A stretch of 51,559 nt of DNA, taken from DATLBA01 sp035527275 (GTDB taxonomy: Bacteria > Planctomycetota > Phycisphaerae > FEN-1346). The notes beneath the pieces are model-generated. The model did not search any database. It had not been told where the DNA came from and saw nothing but the letters and a program-made list of their open reading frames with translations. Where the stretch lies: assembly GCA_035527275.1 (NCBI GenBank), contig DATLBA010000024.1:1-51559 (forward strand), written 5' to 3'. Positions 15,493-24,263 of this stretch are shown piece by piece. A program made the translations under genes and the position numbers. The stretch's first letter is position 1, and each line of letters starts with the position of its first letter.

Positions 15493-16856
15493 CCAAGGGG
15501 GACCTGGAGGTCGAGCAGCGGCAGGCAGACGAGGAGGGTAGGGACCTTTCGAGCGTCCTTGCCGAGTTCGAGGCCCTCCGGGCCAAGGATCTCGACGGCG
15601 ACCTCGCCTTCCGGTCCGAGACGCAGGCGCTTCTTGGAACGATTCAGTCGCTACCGACGCGGCCGGATTATCCTTACGACGAGCCGAGTGACCTTGCCGG
15701 CATCCGCGCGGGGCGCCCCGCCGACGGTCCCGCCATCCGGCCGCCGCGCCTCTCGGACGCGGTGTTCTACGACAAGATGTACGGGGCATGGCTGGGGCGG
15801 TGCTGCGGGTGTCTGGCCGGAAAGCCGGTCGAGGGCCGCCGACGCCCCTCAATGGAGCGAATCCTCAAGGCCCAGGGCCGCTGGCCCCTCCTCGATTACT
15901 GGTCCATGAAGGTGGACCCGAAAGTGGCCCAGGAAGAGAAGTGGTACGAGGACCAGTCTGCGCCGCCTCCGCCGACCGTGATCGAAGGCATCCGGGCGAT
16001 GCCGGAGGACGACGACACGAACTATACGGCCGCGGGGTTTGCGATCCTGAAGCAGTGCGGCCCGGACTTCGCGCCGGCCGACGTCGCACGGTTCTGGCTG
16101 GGGAACCTTCCGTTCTTTCACGTCTACACGGCCGAGCGGATTGCCTATCGGAACCTTGTGATGATGGTTCCGCCGCCGGGCCCGGACGGTTCGGTGGATG
16201 GGTCGTTCTCGAGCGCTACGTGGTGCAACCCGTGTCGCGAGTGGATCGGGGCGCAGATCCGTGCAGACTTTTTCGGCTGGGCGGCGCCCGGCAGGCTCCA
16301 GCGGGCCGCCGAGTGGGCCTGGCGCGACGCCTCGGTCAGCCACGTTAAGAACGGCATCTACGGCGAGATGTGGGTCGCGGCGATGCTGGCGGCAGCCTGG
16401 ACCACCGACGACATCGAGACGATTATCCGGGCGGGACTTGCGCAGATTCCGGAAAAGTCGCGCCTGGCCGCCGAGATTGAAAAGGTTCTCGGTTGGAAAA
16501 AGGGCGGCTGGGCGTTCGACCAGGCCATTGACCAGATTCACACCGACTGGGACGAGGCGTTCCCCCACGACTGGTGCCACACGATCTCCAACGCGGCGAT
16601 TGTGGCGGTGGGCCTGTTGTGGGGCGATCTGGACTTCGAAAAGAGCGTCTGCCGGGCGGTCACTTGCGCTTTCGACACCGATTGCAATGGCGCGACGGTC
16701 GGCTCGATCGTCGGCCTCGTTCTTGGCGCGAAGCGGATGCCGGCGAAGTGGACCGAACCTATCCGCGACACGCTGCTGACGGGTATCCACGGGATGCACG
16801 AGGTGAAACTGTCGGACCTGGCGAAGCGGTCGTGCGATCTCGTGGCGCGGCTGTGA
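15453..16856 (+). CDS. ADP-ribosylglycohydrolase (DraG) family protein
   Basis: A 467-residue protein. After an N-terminal extension of about 105 residues, the DraG-type domain begins near YDKMYGAWLGRCCGCLAGKP. It carries the acidic metal-binding stretch MPEDDDTNYTAAGF and the C-terminal FDTDCNGATVGSIVG, the two hallmark di-magnesium motifs. Family members remove ADP-ribose from protein arginine or act on other ADP-ribose or nucleoside glycosides; the substrate here is unknown, and the long N terminus is unlike nitrogenase-regulating DraG. ATG at 15453 follows GGAGAAAGGAAACGCG. It forms a pair with the esterase at 16910, and the pair is bracketed by two copies of the kdsB 5' region. Confidence 0.88.
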   Translation: MPKPWMDPKHFIVTKGDLEVEQRQADEEGRDLSSVLAEFEALRAKDLDGDLAFRSETQALLGTIQSLPTRPDYPYDEPSDLAGIRAGRPADGPAIRPPRLSDAVFYDKMYGAWLGRCCGCLAGKPVEGRRRPSMERILKAQGRWPLLDYWSMKVDPKVAQEEKWYEDQSAPPPPTVIEGIRAMPEDDDTNYTAAGFAILKQCGPDFAPADVARFWLGNLPFFHVYTAERIAYRNLVMMVPPPGPDGSVDGSFSSATWCNPCREWIGAQIRADFFGWAAPGRLQRAAEWAWRDASVSHVKNGIYGEMWVAAMLAAAWTTDDIETIIRAGLAQIPEKSRLAAEIEKVLGWKKGGWAFDQAIDQIHTDWDEAFPHDWCHTISNAAIVAVGLLWGDLDFEKSVCRAVTCAFDTDCNGATVGSIVGLVLGAKRMPAKWTEPIRDTLLTGIHGMHEVKLSDLAKRSCDLVARL

Positions 16857-16909
16857 ACGGCGGAGCAAGCGGCAAGGGGTGTTCTGTGCGGCGAAGAGGG
16901 GAGAACGCC

Positions 16910-17524
16910 ATGGAGGGTTCCCTCAAGTATCTCCTGTATGTTCCCGACGCCTACAACCGGACGCCGACGAAGTGGCCGCTTGTCCTTTTCCTGCACGGGG
17001 CAGGGGAGCGCGGCGACGACCTGGAACTCGTCAAGAAACACGGTCCGCCGAAACTCATCGCCCAAGGCCGCGAGTTCCCGGCGATCATTGTTTCGCCCCA
17101 GTGTCCGAAGGAGGCGTGGTGGCCGGACCACGTTGCGGCGCTCGAGGCGCTCCTCGACGAAATCGTTGCACGTTACCGCGTGGATGAGGACCGCATCTAT
17201 GTGACGGGCATTTCGATGGGCGGGTTCGGCACGTGGGCGCTCGCCTTCGATCAGCCGCAGCGCTTCGCGGCCCTGGGGGTCATCTGCGGCCGCGGCGATC
17301 CGGCGAAGGCGGCGCTCCTCAAGCATGTGCCCATCTGGGTCTTCCACGGCGCCAAGGACCAGACCGTGCCGCTCAAGGATTCCCAGGACATGGTCGAGGC
17401 GCTTCAGGCGGCGGGCGGGAGCCCGAAGTTCACCGTCTATCCCGACGCCGGCCACGATTCATGGACCCGGACGTACGAGGACCCGGCGTTCTGGGAGTGG
17501 CTCTTCGCGCAGCGTCGGCGGTAG
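16910..17524 (+). CDS. Alpha/beta-hydrolase, phospholipase/carboxylesterase-like
   Basis: A 204-residue alpha/beta-hydrolase. The oxyanion region is PLVLFLHGAGERGDD; the nucleophile is S102 in GISMGGFGTW; D150 (HGAKDQTVP) and H182 (PDAGHDSW) complete the triad. The short form with no signal peptide fits the Abhydrolase/PHB-depolymerase-like esterases that often accompany carbohydrate-active genes. ATG 16910 has GAGGGGAGAA just upstream. The true substrate is not predictable. It lies 53 bases after the ADP-ribosylglycohydrolase and before the promoter of kdsB. Confidence 0.85.
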   Translation: MEGSLKYLLYVPDAYNRTPTKWPLVLFLHGAGERGDDLELVKKHGPPKLIAQGREFPAIIVSPQCPKEAWWPDHVAALEALLDEIVARYRVDEDRIYVTGISMGGFGTWALAFDQPQRFAALGVICGRGDPAKAALLKHVPIWVFHGAKDQTVPLKDSQDMVEALQAAGGSPKFTVYPDAGHDSWTRTYEDPAFWEWLFAQRRR

Positions 17525-17579
17525 CAGTTCGGTCGGCCCGCGGTTTCGCGCGGCGTGCCTTTCTCCTATGCCTTTCTCC

Positions 17580-17608
17580 TTGACACACCCGTGCCGGACG
17601 ACTAGGCT
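17580..17608 (+). promoter_or_regulatory. Putative promoter of kdsB-pyrG
   Basis: TTGACA (17580-17585), 17 bases, then TAGGCT (17603-17608). The -35 is perfect; the -10 is weak. The duplicated copy near 15055 has TTGACA with GAGGCT, so its -10 is weaker still. Confidence 0.45.
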
Positions 17609-17674
17609 TCTGGTGGGCGGAATGTGTTCCTCCCCGCTCGTTCCCGAGCCATGGCCTGGAACCGGCGCGTGCGC

Positions 17675-18418
17675 ATGAGCGTTTTGTGTGTGATACCCGC
17701 CCGATACGAGTCCAAGCGATTCTCCGGGAAACCTCTCGCCCGCCAGACCGGCAAGCCGCTGATTCAACACGCCTATGAGGCGGCGTCGCGCGCCCAGCGC
17801 GTGGACACGGTCGTCGTAGCAACCGACGACGAACGAATCCGCAAGGCCGTCGAGGCGTTCGGTGGACTTGCCGTGATGACCCGGACGGATCACCCCTGCG
17901 GGACGAATCGCGTTGCCGAGGCGGCCCGGGGGTTCCCCGACGCCGAAATCGTCATCAATTTTCAGGGCGACGAGCCGGAACTGGACCCGGAGCTCTTGGA
18001 CCGCCTCGTCGAGACGATGGAGGAGGACGGGGGGATTGAACTTGCGACCCTGGCCGGGCCGCTCACGCCGGAGGAAACGTCCGACGCGAACGCCGTCAAG
18101 GTGGTCATCGCCTCGAACGGCGACGCGCTCTATTTTTCGCGCGCCCCGATACCGGTGGCGCGCGACGGAGAAGCGGCGCGGCAGGCGCCGCTTCTCAAGC
18201 ATTTTGGCATCTACGCATTTCGCGCGCAGGCGCTCAAGGAGTACGCGGCGATGGGGCAAACGCCGCTCGAGTTGACCGAGCGGCTGGAGCAACTCCGATG
18301 GCTGGAGAACGGGCGGCGGATACGCGTCCTGGTGACGGACCAGCGTCCCGTCGGGATTGATACGCCCGAGGATTACGCGGCCTTCGTGTCACGCTATACG
18401 CGGGAGGGCGGCGAGTAA
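17675..18418 (+). CDS. kdsB: 3-deoxy-manno-octulosonate cytidylyltransferase
   Basis: KdsB joins CTP and Kdo to make CMP-Kdo, the activated sugar for the LPS inner core. The 247-residue protein has the N-terminal nucleotide loop IPARYESKRFSGKPL, then VVVATDDERI, RTDHPCGTNRVAEAA, INFQGDEPEL and HFGIYAFRAQALKEY, and near the end LEQLRWLENG, all characteristic. Intact and normal in length. The start ATG at 17675 matches homologues. A truncated copy lies 2.5 kb upstream. pyrG follows 9 bases downstream, so the enzyme that makes CTP is co-transcribed with the one that consumes it. Its presence shows a Kdo-containing, Gram-negative envelope. Confidence 0.95.
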   Translation: MSVLCVIPARYESKRFSGKPLARQTGKPLIQHAYEAASRAQRVDTVVVATDDERIRKAVEAFGGLAVMTRTDHPCGTNRVAEAARGFPDAEIVINFQGDEPELDPELLDRLVETMEEDGGIELATLAGPLTPEETSDANAVKVVIASNGDALYFSRAPIPVARDGEAARQAPLLKHFGIYAFRAQALKEYAAMGQTPLELTERLEQLRWLENGRRIRVLVTDQRPVGIDTPEDYAAFVSRYTREGGE

Positions 18419-18427
18419 GGGGAGGCG

Positions 18428-20173
18428 ATGGAAGGGGACAGGCTGTTTCGCCAAGTGGCCGACCGCACGGGCGACACGGAATTCTACACGCCCGTGCCCG
18501 AAGGCTATCACGTCGGTCGGACAAAGTATGTCGTCGTCTTCGGCACGGTGATGAGCGGGCTGGGCAAGGGCATCTTCGCCGCCAGCTTGGCCAAACTCCT
18601 CCAGGACAAGGGCCTGAAGGTCGCCGCTATCAAACTCGAAGGATACCTGAACGTCGATTCCGGGACCTTGAACCCCTATCGCCACGGCGAGGTTTTCGTC
18701 CTGGACGACGGGATGGAATGCGACATGGACCTCGGGACCTACGAGCGGATGCTCGACCAGGACCTGACGCGCGACCACTTCGGAACGAGTGGGCAAATCT
18801 TGCGGGCCGTGCTCGAACGGGAGCGCCGCGGCGAGTATCTCGGGCGCGACGTCCAGATGATTCCCCATGTGACGGGCGAAGTGAAGGCCAAGTTGCGGAA
18901 CCTGGCGCTGAAGACGGGCGCAGAGGTCGTCTTCGTCGAAATCGGCGGGACGGCCGGCGACTTCGAGAACGCCTACTACATTGAGGCGATGCGGCAACTG
19001 GCCTACGAGGAAGGGCCGGGCAACGTCTGCTTCGTTGCCCTGACGTTCATCCTGGAGCCGAAAATTCTCGGCGAGCAGAAGTCGAAGGCCGCCCAACTCG
19101 GCATCAAGCGGCTGCTGGAGATGGGCATCCAGCCCCACATCATCGCCTGCCGCGCCGCCAACCCCGTCACCGACAAGGTCCGGGAGAAGATTTCCATTTA
19201 CACGAATGTCCCTGTGGCGCGCATCTTCTCGATGCACGACGAGCCATCCATCTACTTGATTCCCGTGCGGCTGAGGCGCGAGCATCTGGACCGCCAGGTG
19301 GTTCACCTGCTGGACCTTGTGGAGAGCGTCAACGCCGGAGCCGAGCAGGAGGCGATTAAGGTGTGGGACGCCTTTTGTGAGAAGATCCGCCATCCGAAGC
19401 ACGAGGTCACAATTGCCGTCACGGGCAAGTACACGGCTGTGCGCGACAGTTACGCGAGCCTCATCAAAGCGGTCGAGCATGCAGCGGCGGCGCTTGACGC
19501 CCGGGCCAACATCCGCTGGATCAACACGACGGACGTGACGGACGAGAACGTGGCCGAGGCGCTGGCCGGCGCCGACGGGGTGATTGTGCCGGGCGGCTTC
19601 GGCACACGCGGCACCGGGGGCAAAATTGCCTGCATCCGCTACGCGCGCGAACGCTTCCTGCCGTATCTTGGCCTGTGCTACGGCCTCCAGTTGGCGGTGG
19701 TTGAATTCGCGCGGAACGTCTGCGGCCTAGAGAGGGCCCACTCGGCGGAAGTGGATGCCGACACGCCGCATCCGGTGATTGACCTTTTGCCGGAACAGAA
19801 AAAGGTTGCGGATTTCGGCGCGACGATGCGCCTGGGCGGCAAGGACGTCGAGGTCCGCCCGAATACGTTGACGGCTAAGTTGTTCAAGGGTGCGAAAACC
19901 GCGCGGCTGCGTTTCCGGCACCGCTGCGAGGTGAACCCCGACTACATCGAGCGGCTCGAGCGGGGCGGCATGGTCTTTTCCGGCAAGGCGCCGGGCAAGC
20001 CAATCATGCAGATCCTGGAGTTGCCCGACCACCCGTATTTCATTGCGACGCAGGCGCATCCGGAGTTTACGAGCCGGCCGCTGCGGCCCAGCCCGTTCTT
20101 TCTGGGCCTGATGGCTGCAGCGCTGGGCGCCAGCGCGGTCGGCCCGTTTGAAACCGAACAGGCCAAAGTCTAA
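18428..20173 (+). CDS. pyrG: CTP synthase (divergent)
   Basis: PyrG aminates UTP to CTP with glutamine. The 581-residue protein has the synthetase domain first: VVFGTVMSGLGKGIFAASLA, IKLEGYLNVDSGTLNPYRHG, VEIGGTAGDFEN. A class I glutaminase domain follows, with the catalytic cysteine in YLGLCYGLQLAVVEFA and the histidine-glutamate pair in THE sequence QAHPEFTSRP. Several normally invariant positions differ: the usual VVSSLGKG is VMSGLGKG, and the KxDPY motif is KLEGY. It also has an N-terminal extension of about 30 residues. Core ATP, magnesium and glutaminase residues remain, so activity is expected. It directly follows kdsB. Confidence 0.92.
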   Translation: MEGDRLFRQVADRTGDTEFYTPVPEGYHVGRTKYVVVFGTVMSGLGKGIFAASLAKLLQDKGLKVAAIKLEGYLNVDSGTLNPYRHGEVFVLDDGMECDMDLGTYERMLDQDLTRDHFGTSGQILRAVLERERRGEYLGRDVQMIPHVTGEVKAKLRNLALKTGAEVVFVEIGGTAGDFENAYYIEAMRQLAYEEGPGNVCFVALTFILEPKILGEQKSKAAQLGIKRLLEMGIQPHIIACRAANPVTDKVREKISIYTNVPVARIFSMHDEPSIYLIPVRLRREHLDRQVVHLLDLVESVNAGAEQEAIKVWDAFCEKIRHPKHEVTIAVTGKYTAVRDSYASLIKAVEHAAAALDARANIRWINTTDVTDENVAEALAGADGVIVPGGFGTRGTGGKIACIRYARERFLPYLGLCYGLQLAVVEFARNVCGLERAHSAEVDADTPHPVIDLLPEQKKVADFGATMRLGGKDVEVRPNTLTAKLFKGAKTARLRFRHRCEVNPDYIERLERGGMVFSGKAPGKPIMQILELPDHPYFIATQAHPEFTSRPLRPSPFFLGLMAAALGASAVGPFETEQAKV

Positions 20174-20184
20174 AGGAACCTTCG

Positions 20185-20619
20185 ATGACGGAAGAAAAGG
20201 CGAAACCGGAGCAAGTGCCCGAGGCGAATAAATCGCGCGAGCGCCAGTCCAAAATCCACGTGGACGCCGATTGGAAGAGACAGGCCCAGGAGGAGAAGGA
20301 GCGGCTGGTCCGTGAAGTCGAAGGCAAAGCGTCGGGCGCCGAGGCCGCCGCAAGCACCCGCCGGGCTCACAGGATACCGCCCGCGGATTTCAGCACCCTC
20401 GTCCAGACCCTCGCGACGCAGGCGGCGCTGTTCCTCGGCGACCACCGCGACCCCAAGACCGGTAAGAGCCTGCGGAACCTCGACCTCGCGAAGCACCACA
20501 TTGACCTGCTGGGCGTTCTGGAGGAAAAAACGAAAGGTAAGCTGACGGACGAAGAGAAACGGTTGTTGGATACGCTTCTTTACGAGTTGCGTCTGGCGTA
20601 TGCTTCGGCGGCGTCGTAA
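20185..20619 (+). CDS. DUF1844 family protein
   Basis: A 144-residue protein. The IHVDADWKRQAQEEKERL segment and the C-terminal LDLAKHHIDLLGVLEEKTKG followed by LTDEEKRLLDTLLYELRLAY are characteristic of DUF1844, a small helical family of unknown function common in planctomycetes and deltaproteobacteria. The N-terminal 25 residues are charged and probably disordered. It starts 11 bases after pyrG and is likely the last gene of the kdsB-pyrG unit; a double hairpin repeat follows. Confidence 0.85.
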   Translation: MTEEKAKPEQVPEANKSRERQSKIHVDADWKRQAQEEKERLVREVEGKASGAEAAASTRRAHRIPPADFSTLVQTLATQAALFLGDHRDPKTGKSLRNLDLAKHHIDLLGVLEEKTKGKLTDEEKRLLDTLLYELRLAYASAAS

Positions 20620-20635
20620 GAGCCGCTAACAAAAT

Positions 20636-20693
20636 GGGTGGCACGGGCAGCTTGTCTGCCCGTGCACTGGCGGACAAGCCGCCAGTGCCACCC
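20636..20693. repeat. Double-hairpin (three-way junction) repeat
   Basis: An outer stem GGGTGGC/GCCACCC (20636-20642 and 20687-20693) encloses two perfect hairpins: GCACGGGCAG/CTGCCCGTGC (20641-20650/20656-20665) and ACTGGCGG/CCGCCAGT (20666-20673/20679-20686). The arrangement resembles dispersed REP/BIME-type elements. It sits right after the DUF1844 gene, where it may also stop transcription. Confidence 0.7.
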
Positions 20694-20740
20694 CCTTGTA
20701 ATCGTTTTATTTGGCGCACTAAAACGCGGAGGGAACGGCA

Positions 20741-21592
20741 ATGAAACGGATGGCGTTAGCGTGCCTGCTGGCGGCGGCGTTCGGGCCGGTAGCGGCGGCG
20801 CCGCTGGCGTGCCAGCTCGTCCCCACGACGGGCGAACGAGCGTTCATTGTTCTCACGTGGGACCAGGAGATCGCGCTGGGGCGCGAGGCCGCTCCGGAAC
20901 TGGAGAAGGAGTTCGGAGGGTCGCTCGACAACCTGCCGGTCCAGGCCTACGTGCGAACGGTCGGCCAGCGTGTGGCCGTGTCGGCAAAGCACCCCAACCT
21001 GCCCGAACTGCCGTATCAGTTCACCGTGCTCGACAGCGAAGTCGTCAACGCATTCGCGCTGCCCGGCGGGCCGGTGTACGTGACGCGAGGCCTGCTCGAG
21101 AACCTCAAGACAGAAGGCCAGTTGGCTGCCGTCCTCGGTCACGAGATCACCCACATCAACTCCCGCCATGGGAGCCAGCAGATCAGCCGGCAGATGGGCA
21201 TCCAGGTCCTTCTGGCGGCGGCTGCGGCTGCGGCCGGACGCAGCGAAAAGGGCGCCCAGATGGCGACTCAGGCGGAGGACCTCGCCAAGGTCGTCGTCGG
21301 CCTGATCAACCTGAAGTACAGCCGGGGCATGGAGAGCGAGGCCGATCGTTTCGGCTTGGATTACCTGGCGGCCTCCGGATACGATCCTAGGGAGATGATG
21401 AACCTGCTCAACGTATTCGTTTCGATGGCCGGCTCCAGGCCGCCCGAAATCCTGAGTACGCACCCGAATCCCGAGAACCGCCTAGGTGCCGTCGAGGAAC
21501 AAATCAGCGAGAAATATCCCAACCGCGGCGGCCGTGTGGCCGATGAGGAATATCGCCGCGAGGTTATTGATCGTCTGAAGACACGGAAGTAG
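20741..21592 (+). CDS. M48 family metalloprotease, secreted or lipidated
   Basis: A 283-residue zinc protease of the M48/Ste24-HtpX group, BepA/LoiP-like. It has a signal peptide with a possible lipobox (PLAC, cysteine near 24), the HEITH zinc motif at 134-138 with the third ligand in ESEADRFGLDYLA, and the STHPNPENRLGAVEEQ region near the C terminus. Such periplasmic enzymes usually act in outer-membrane protein quality control. Start ATG 20741 has GCGGAGGG upstream. It heads a run of three exported proteins (protease, PAP2 lipoprotein, RDD lipoprotein). Confidence 0.9.
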   Translation: MKRMALACLLAAAFGPVAAAPLACQLVPTTGERAFIVLTWDQEIALGREAAPELEKEFGGSLDNLPVQAYVRTVGQRVAVSAKHPNLPELPYQFTVLDSEVVNAFALPGGPVYVTRGLLENLKTEGQLAAVLGHEITHINSRHGSQQISRQMGIQVLLAAAAAAAGRSEKGAQMATQAEDLAKVVVGLINLKYSRGMESEADRFGLDYLAASGYDPREMMNLLNVFVSMAGSRPPEILSTHPNPENRLGAVEEQISEKYPNRGGRVADEEYRREVIDRLKTRK

Positions 21593-21625
21593 GTGCCCTG
21601 CGATTCGCCGCGAAGGGAGGCAGCG

Positions 21626-22621
21626 ATGCGCACCGGCAGGTCGGTGATGGCGTTAGTGCTTGCAGCCGCGATGGTTGTTTCGGCCGGGTGCGGGCGAGAT
21701 GCGGCGCTGTCGCGGCAGGCGGATCGGACGTATGAACGGCTCCTGGCGTCGGCGGCCGAAGCGCAAAAAGCGCCGGCCGTCTCTCATCCGGCCACAGTGG
21801 GCGCGGTCGGGGAGGGCGGTGAAAGGCTGATCATCTTCGCCGCACCCCTCGAGCCGGACGCTCCGGCGATGGCCGGTGCTGTGGGTGTAGAAGCAGCAGA
21901 CGTGGGGGCTGCCTTTGAGTCCATTGAGGGCCGACCCTTCGGCGAGATCCTCAAGCGAGATCTGAAAGAGGCGCCTCGGTCCATCGGCCGAGGATTCATT
22001 CATTCTTACGCGAAGCCCGAGAATCTCATCATTCTGGGCGTGGCGTTCGGCGCCGACCGGATCGTGCGCCACAATCTCGACGGGCAAATCCGCGGCGATT
22101 TGCGCGACAACGACACGAGCCTGGCGGAGACGGGCGACTTCGGCAGCGTGATCGGCAACCCGGCCCTGCATTTCGGTATCGCCGGCGCCTGGTATCTGGC
22201 GGCCGTTCGCGGCGAGAACGCGCAGCATCACGAGATGAGTAAGACCCTGATGGAGGCGCTCGCGGTCAATGGCCTCTCGACGATGGCCCTGAAGTTGTCG
22301 ATGGGCGACGAGTCGCCGAACGGCGAGAAGTGGGGCTGGCCTTCCGGCCACACGTCGTCCAGCGTTTGTTTCGCCTCGGTCCTGCACGAGTTCTACGGCT
22401 GGGAAGCCGGCCTGCCACTCTATCTGTTGGCCGGATACTCGGCCGCCTCGCGGTTGGAGGATCGGGAGCACGACCTTTCGGACATCGTCTTCGGGGCGGC
22501 GCTGGGCTGGGTGGTCGGCCACAGCGTTGCCAAGGGGGAACTTCCGCAGGTGGCCGGTTTCCACGTCCTGCCGTATGGCGGCCCGGACACGGGCGGACTG
22601 ATGTTCGTCAAGTCATGGTAG
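21626..22621 (+). CDS. PAP2-type phosphatase lipoprotein
   Basis: A 331-residue predicted lipoprotein (signal ending SAGC, cysteine 22). The C-terminal half carries PAP2/acid-phosphatase superfamily motifs: KLSMGDESPNG, the central WGWPSGHTSSSVCFAS, and SRLEDREHDLSDIVFGAALG with the nucleophilic histidine. Members dephosphorylate lipid phosphates or pyrophosphates such as undecaprenyl pyrophosphate, which would suit the envelope context, but the substrate is not shown. A repeated hydrophobic segment near 200 (FGIAGAWYLAAVRG) suggests membrane contact. ATG 21626 has AAGGGAGG. It lies 33 bases after the protease gene. Confidence 0.82.
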   Translation: MRTGRSVMALVLAAAMVVSAGCGRDAALSRQADRTYERLLASAAEAQKAPAVSHPATVGAVGEGGERLIIFAAPLEPDAPAMAGAVGVEAADVGAAFESIEGRPFGEILKRDLKEAPRSIGRGFIHSYAKPENLIILGVAFGADRIVRHNLDGQIRGDLRDNDTSLAETGDFGSVIGNPALHFGIAGAWYLAAVRGENAQHHEMSKTLMEALAVNGLSTMALKLSMGDESPNGEKWGWPSGHTSSSVCFASVLHEFYGWEAGLPLYLLAGYSAASRLEDREHDLSDIVFGAALGWVVGHSVAKGELPQVAGFHVLPYGGPDTGGLMFVKSW

Positions 22622-22739
22622 CGGACGGCGAGAGGTGCACCTCTGGCAACGCGGTCGAGTGTTTTGTAGAATGGCCTGCCTGAAGCGCGGCGCTCAGCGC
22701 CGCAACGTTCTCCTGGGTGATTCCTTCAGGTGCTTTGAC

Positions 22740-24263
22740 ATGCGGCAGTGGATAGTCTTGCTGGGTTTGACTGCGGGGACGGTGCTGGCGGGGGCGGGCT
22801 GCGCGCCGTCGGAGGCACCCGGCCCCGCAGCCGCAGCGCCCCTGATCGCCACAGGCAACTTCGACAATCTTTATGCCGTGCTCGTGGACGGCTCGCGCAG
22901 CCAGTTCCGTTACCGGCAGCGCGATGCGGAGGGAAGTTGGCGGGACGAGGTCGGGGTCGGGCGGGGGCTGCCGGCGGCTGCCGTCGCCTGGCGCGAGGAT
23001 CTGGTCATCTTCTTCCCCAGCGGCCGTTACGGCCTCTTTCGGTTGGGGGAAAGACCGGCGGTCCGAGCGGCTCCTGTCGCGGCGTGGGAGCCGATAGCCG
23101 CTTGCGAAGACGGTGCGGCCATGGACGTGTTCGGATGGAACAAGGCCGGCGACCTTATCCACGCCCGATTCGAGGAAGGGGAGTGGGCGTGGGACCGCGT
23201 TCCCGTGACCCTGGAGCGCGACAGCGTCCGCGATCCGTGTGCGGTGAGGTTCAAAGGGCGTGTTTTTCTGGCTTGGCGGGCGGAGGAGACGCTCATCGGT
23301 GCCTCGCCGCGTTTTCGCCTCCGATTTTTGTATCGGAAGGAGGGGCGGTGGTTTCCGCTTCGGTCGCGGCTTAGTGTGGCGTCGGCGCCGGGGGTGGCGG
23401 CGACGGCGGAGAAAATGGTGTGCCTTTACCGTAAGCCTTCCGCCGAAGACACGCCGGGCCCGTGGGCCGTGGCTGTTTATGCGACGGCCGATGAAGATTG
23501 GCATGAGGCGGGCGAACTGGTCGGCCAGGTCCCCGAAGGGCCGGTCGCACTCGCTCGCCAGGGCGAGCACTTTTACCTGATGGTCGCCCATGAACGGAAC
23601 CCTGAGTTCGCACCGCTGGACGTTAAGACGCAGCAGGTCGGGGAGTTCGAGCCGGTCGCCGGTACCGAAGCCGGGAGAGGGCCGACCGGGCGTGTTTGGA
23701 ATCTATGGCTTACGGTTGCACTTTTCGCGGGGGTGCTGCTGTTCCTGGGGTGGCGGGCGCGTGCGCGGCAGCGGCGCGCGCCGGCGCAGAACCAGCAAGG
23801 CGCTGCCGGACCAGCAGCCGCGCCGCTCGGTCGGCGGGCTGCCGCCGTCTTCGTCGATTACATTGTGCTGAGTTTCATACTGGTGCCGGTGATTTTTTAC
23901 GTGGCCCCCGATCTGCCCGAGCGCTTTGTGAGGGGTGAGACCGTCCCATTCGCGAAGAGGTTGGTTTTGGAATTGATTCGGCTCGGCCTGACGGTGGCGT
24001 ATTTTTCGTTGGCCGAGGGCGTGACCGGGCGGACGCTCGGCAAGGCGCTTCTGGGGCTCGAGGTGCGAAGCGAGTCCGGAGCGTCTCTCACGCGGGGCCA
24101 GGCGCTGCTTAGAAACCTCGGCCGCATCGTCGATGAGATGCCCGGGTTATATGTATTCGGTATGATTTCCATTCTCCTTGGTCCGCGCGCTCAGCGTATC
24201 GGTGACCGCATGGCGCGCACGCTGGTTGTTCGGCGTGAGGCGCCCGACCATCCGGCGCTGTGA
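22740..24263 (+). CDS. RDD-domain membrane lipoprotein
   Basis: A 507-residue protein in three parts. A signal with lipobox-like GAGC (cysteine about 21) is followed by about 310 residues of repeating beta-rich sequence of propeller type (NFDNLYAVLVDG, then blocks ending in AWRE or AWRAEE). After a hydrophobic segment (VALFAGVLLFLGW) and a Gln/Ala linker, an RDD domain begins at APLGRRAAAVFVDYIVLSF and includes EGVTGRTLGKALLGLEVRS and RIGDRMARTLVV. RDD domains are membrane modules, some linked to ion exchange; the combination with an exported beta domain is unusual. ATG 22740 is the in-frame start at the signal; the ribosome site is weak. Confidence 0.75.
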   Translation: MRQWIVLLGLTAGTVLAGAGCAPSEAPGPAAAAPLIATGNFDNLYAVLVDGSRSQFRYRQRDAEGSWRDEVGVGRGLPAAAVAWREDLVIFFPSGRYGLFRLGERPAVRAAPVAAWEPIAACEDGAAMDVFGWNKAGDLIHARFEEGEWAWDRVPVTLERDSVRDPCAVRFKGRVFLAWRAEETLIGASPRFRLRFLYRKEGRWFPLRSRLSVASAPGVAATAEKMVCLYRKPSAEDTPGPWAVAVYATADEDWHEAGELVGQVPEGPVALARQGEHFYLMVAHERNPEFAPLDVKTQQVGEFEPVAGTEAGRGPTGRVWNLWLTVALFAGVLLFLGWRARARQRRAPAQNQQGAAGPAAAPLGRRAAAVFVDYIVLSFILVPVIFYVAPDLPERFVRGETVPFAKRLVLELIRLGLTVAYFSLAEGVTGRTLGKALLGLEVRSESGASLTRGQALLRNLGRIVDEMPGLYVFGMISILLGPRAQRIGDRMARTLVVRREAPDHPAL

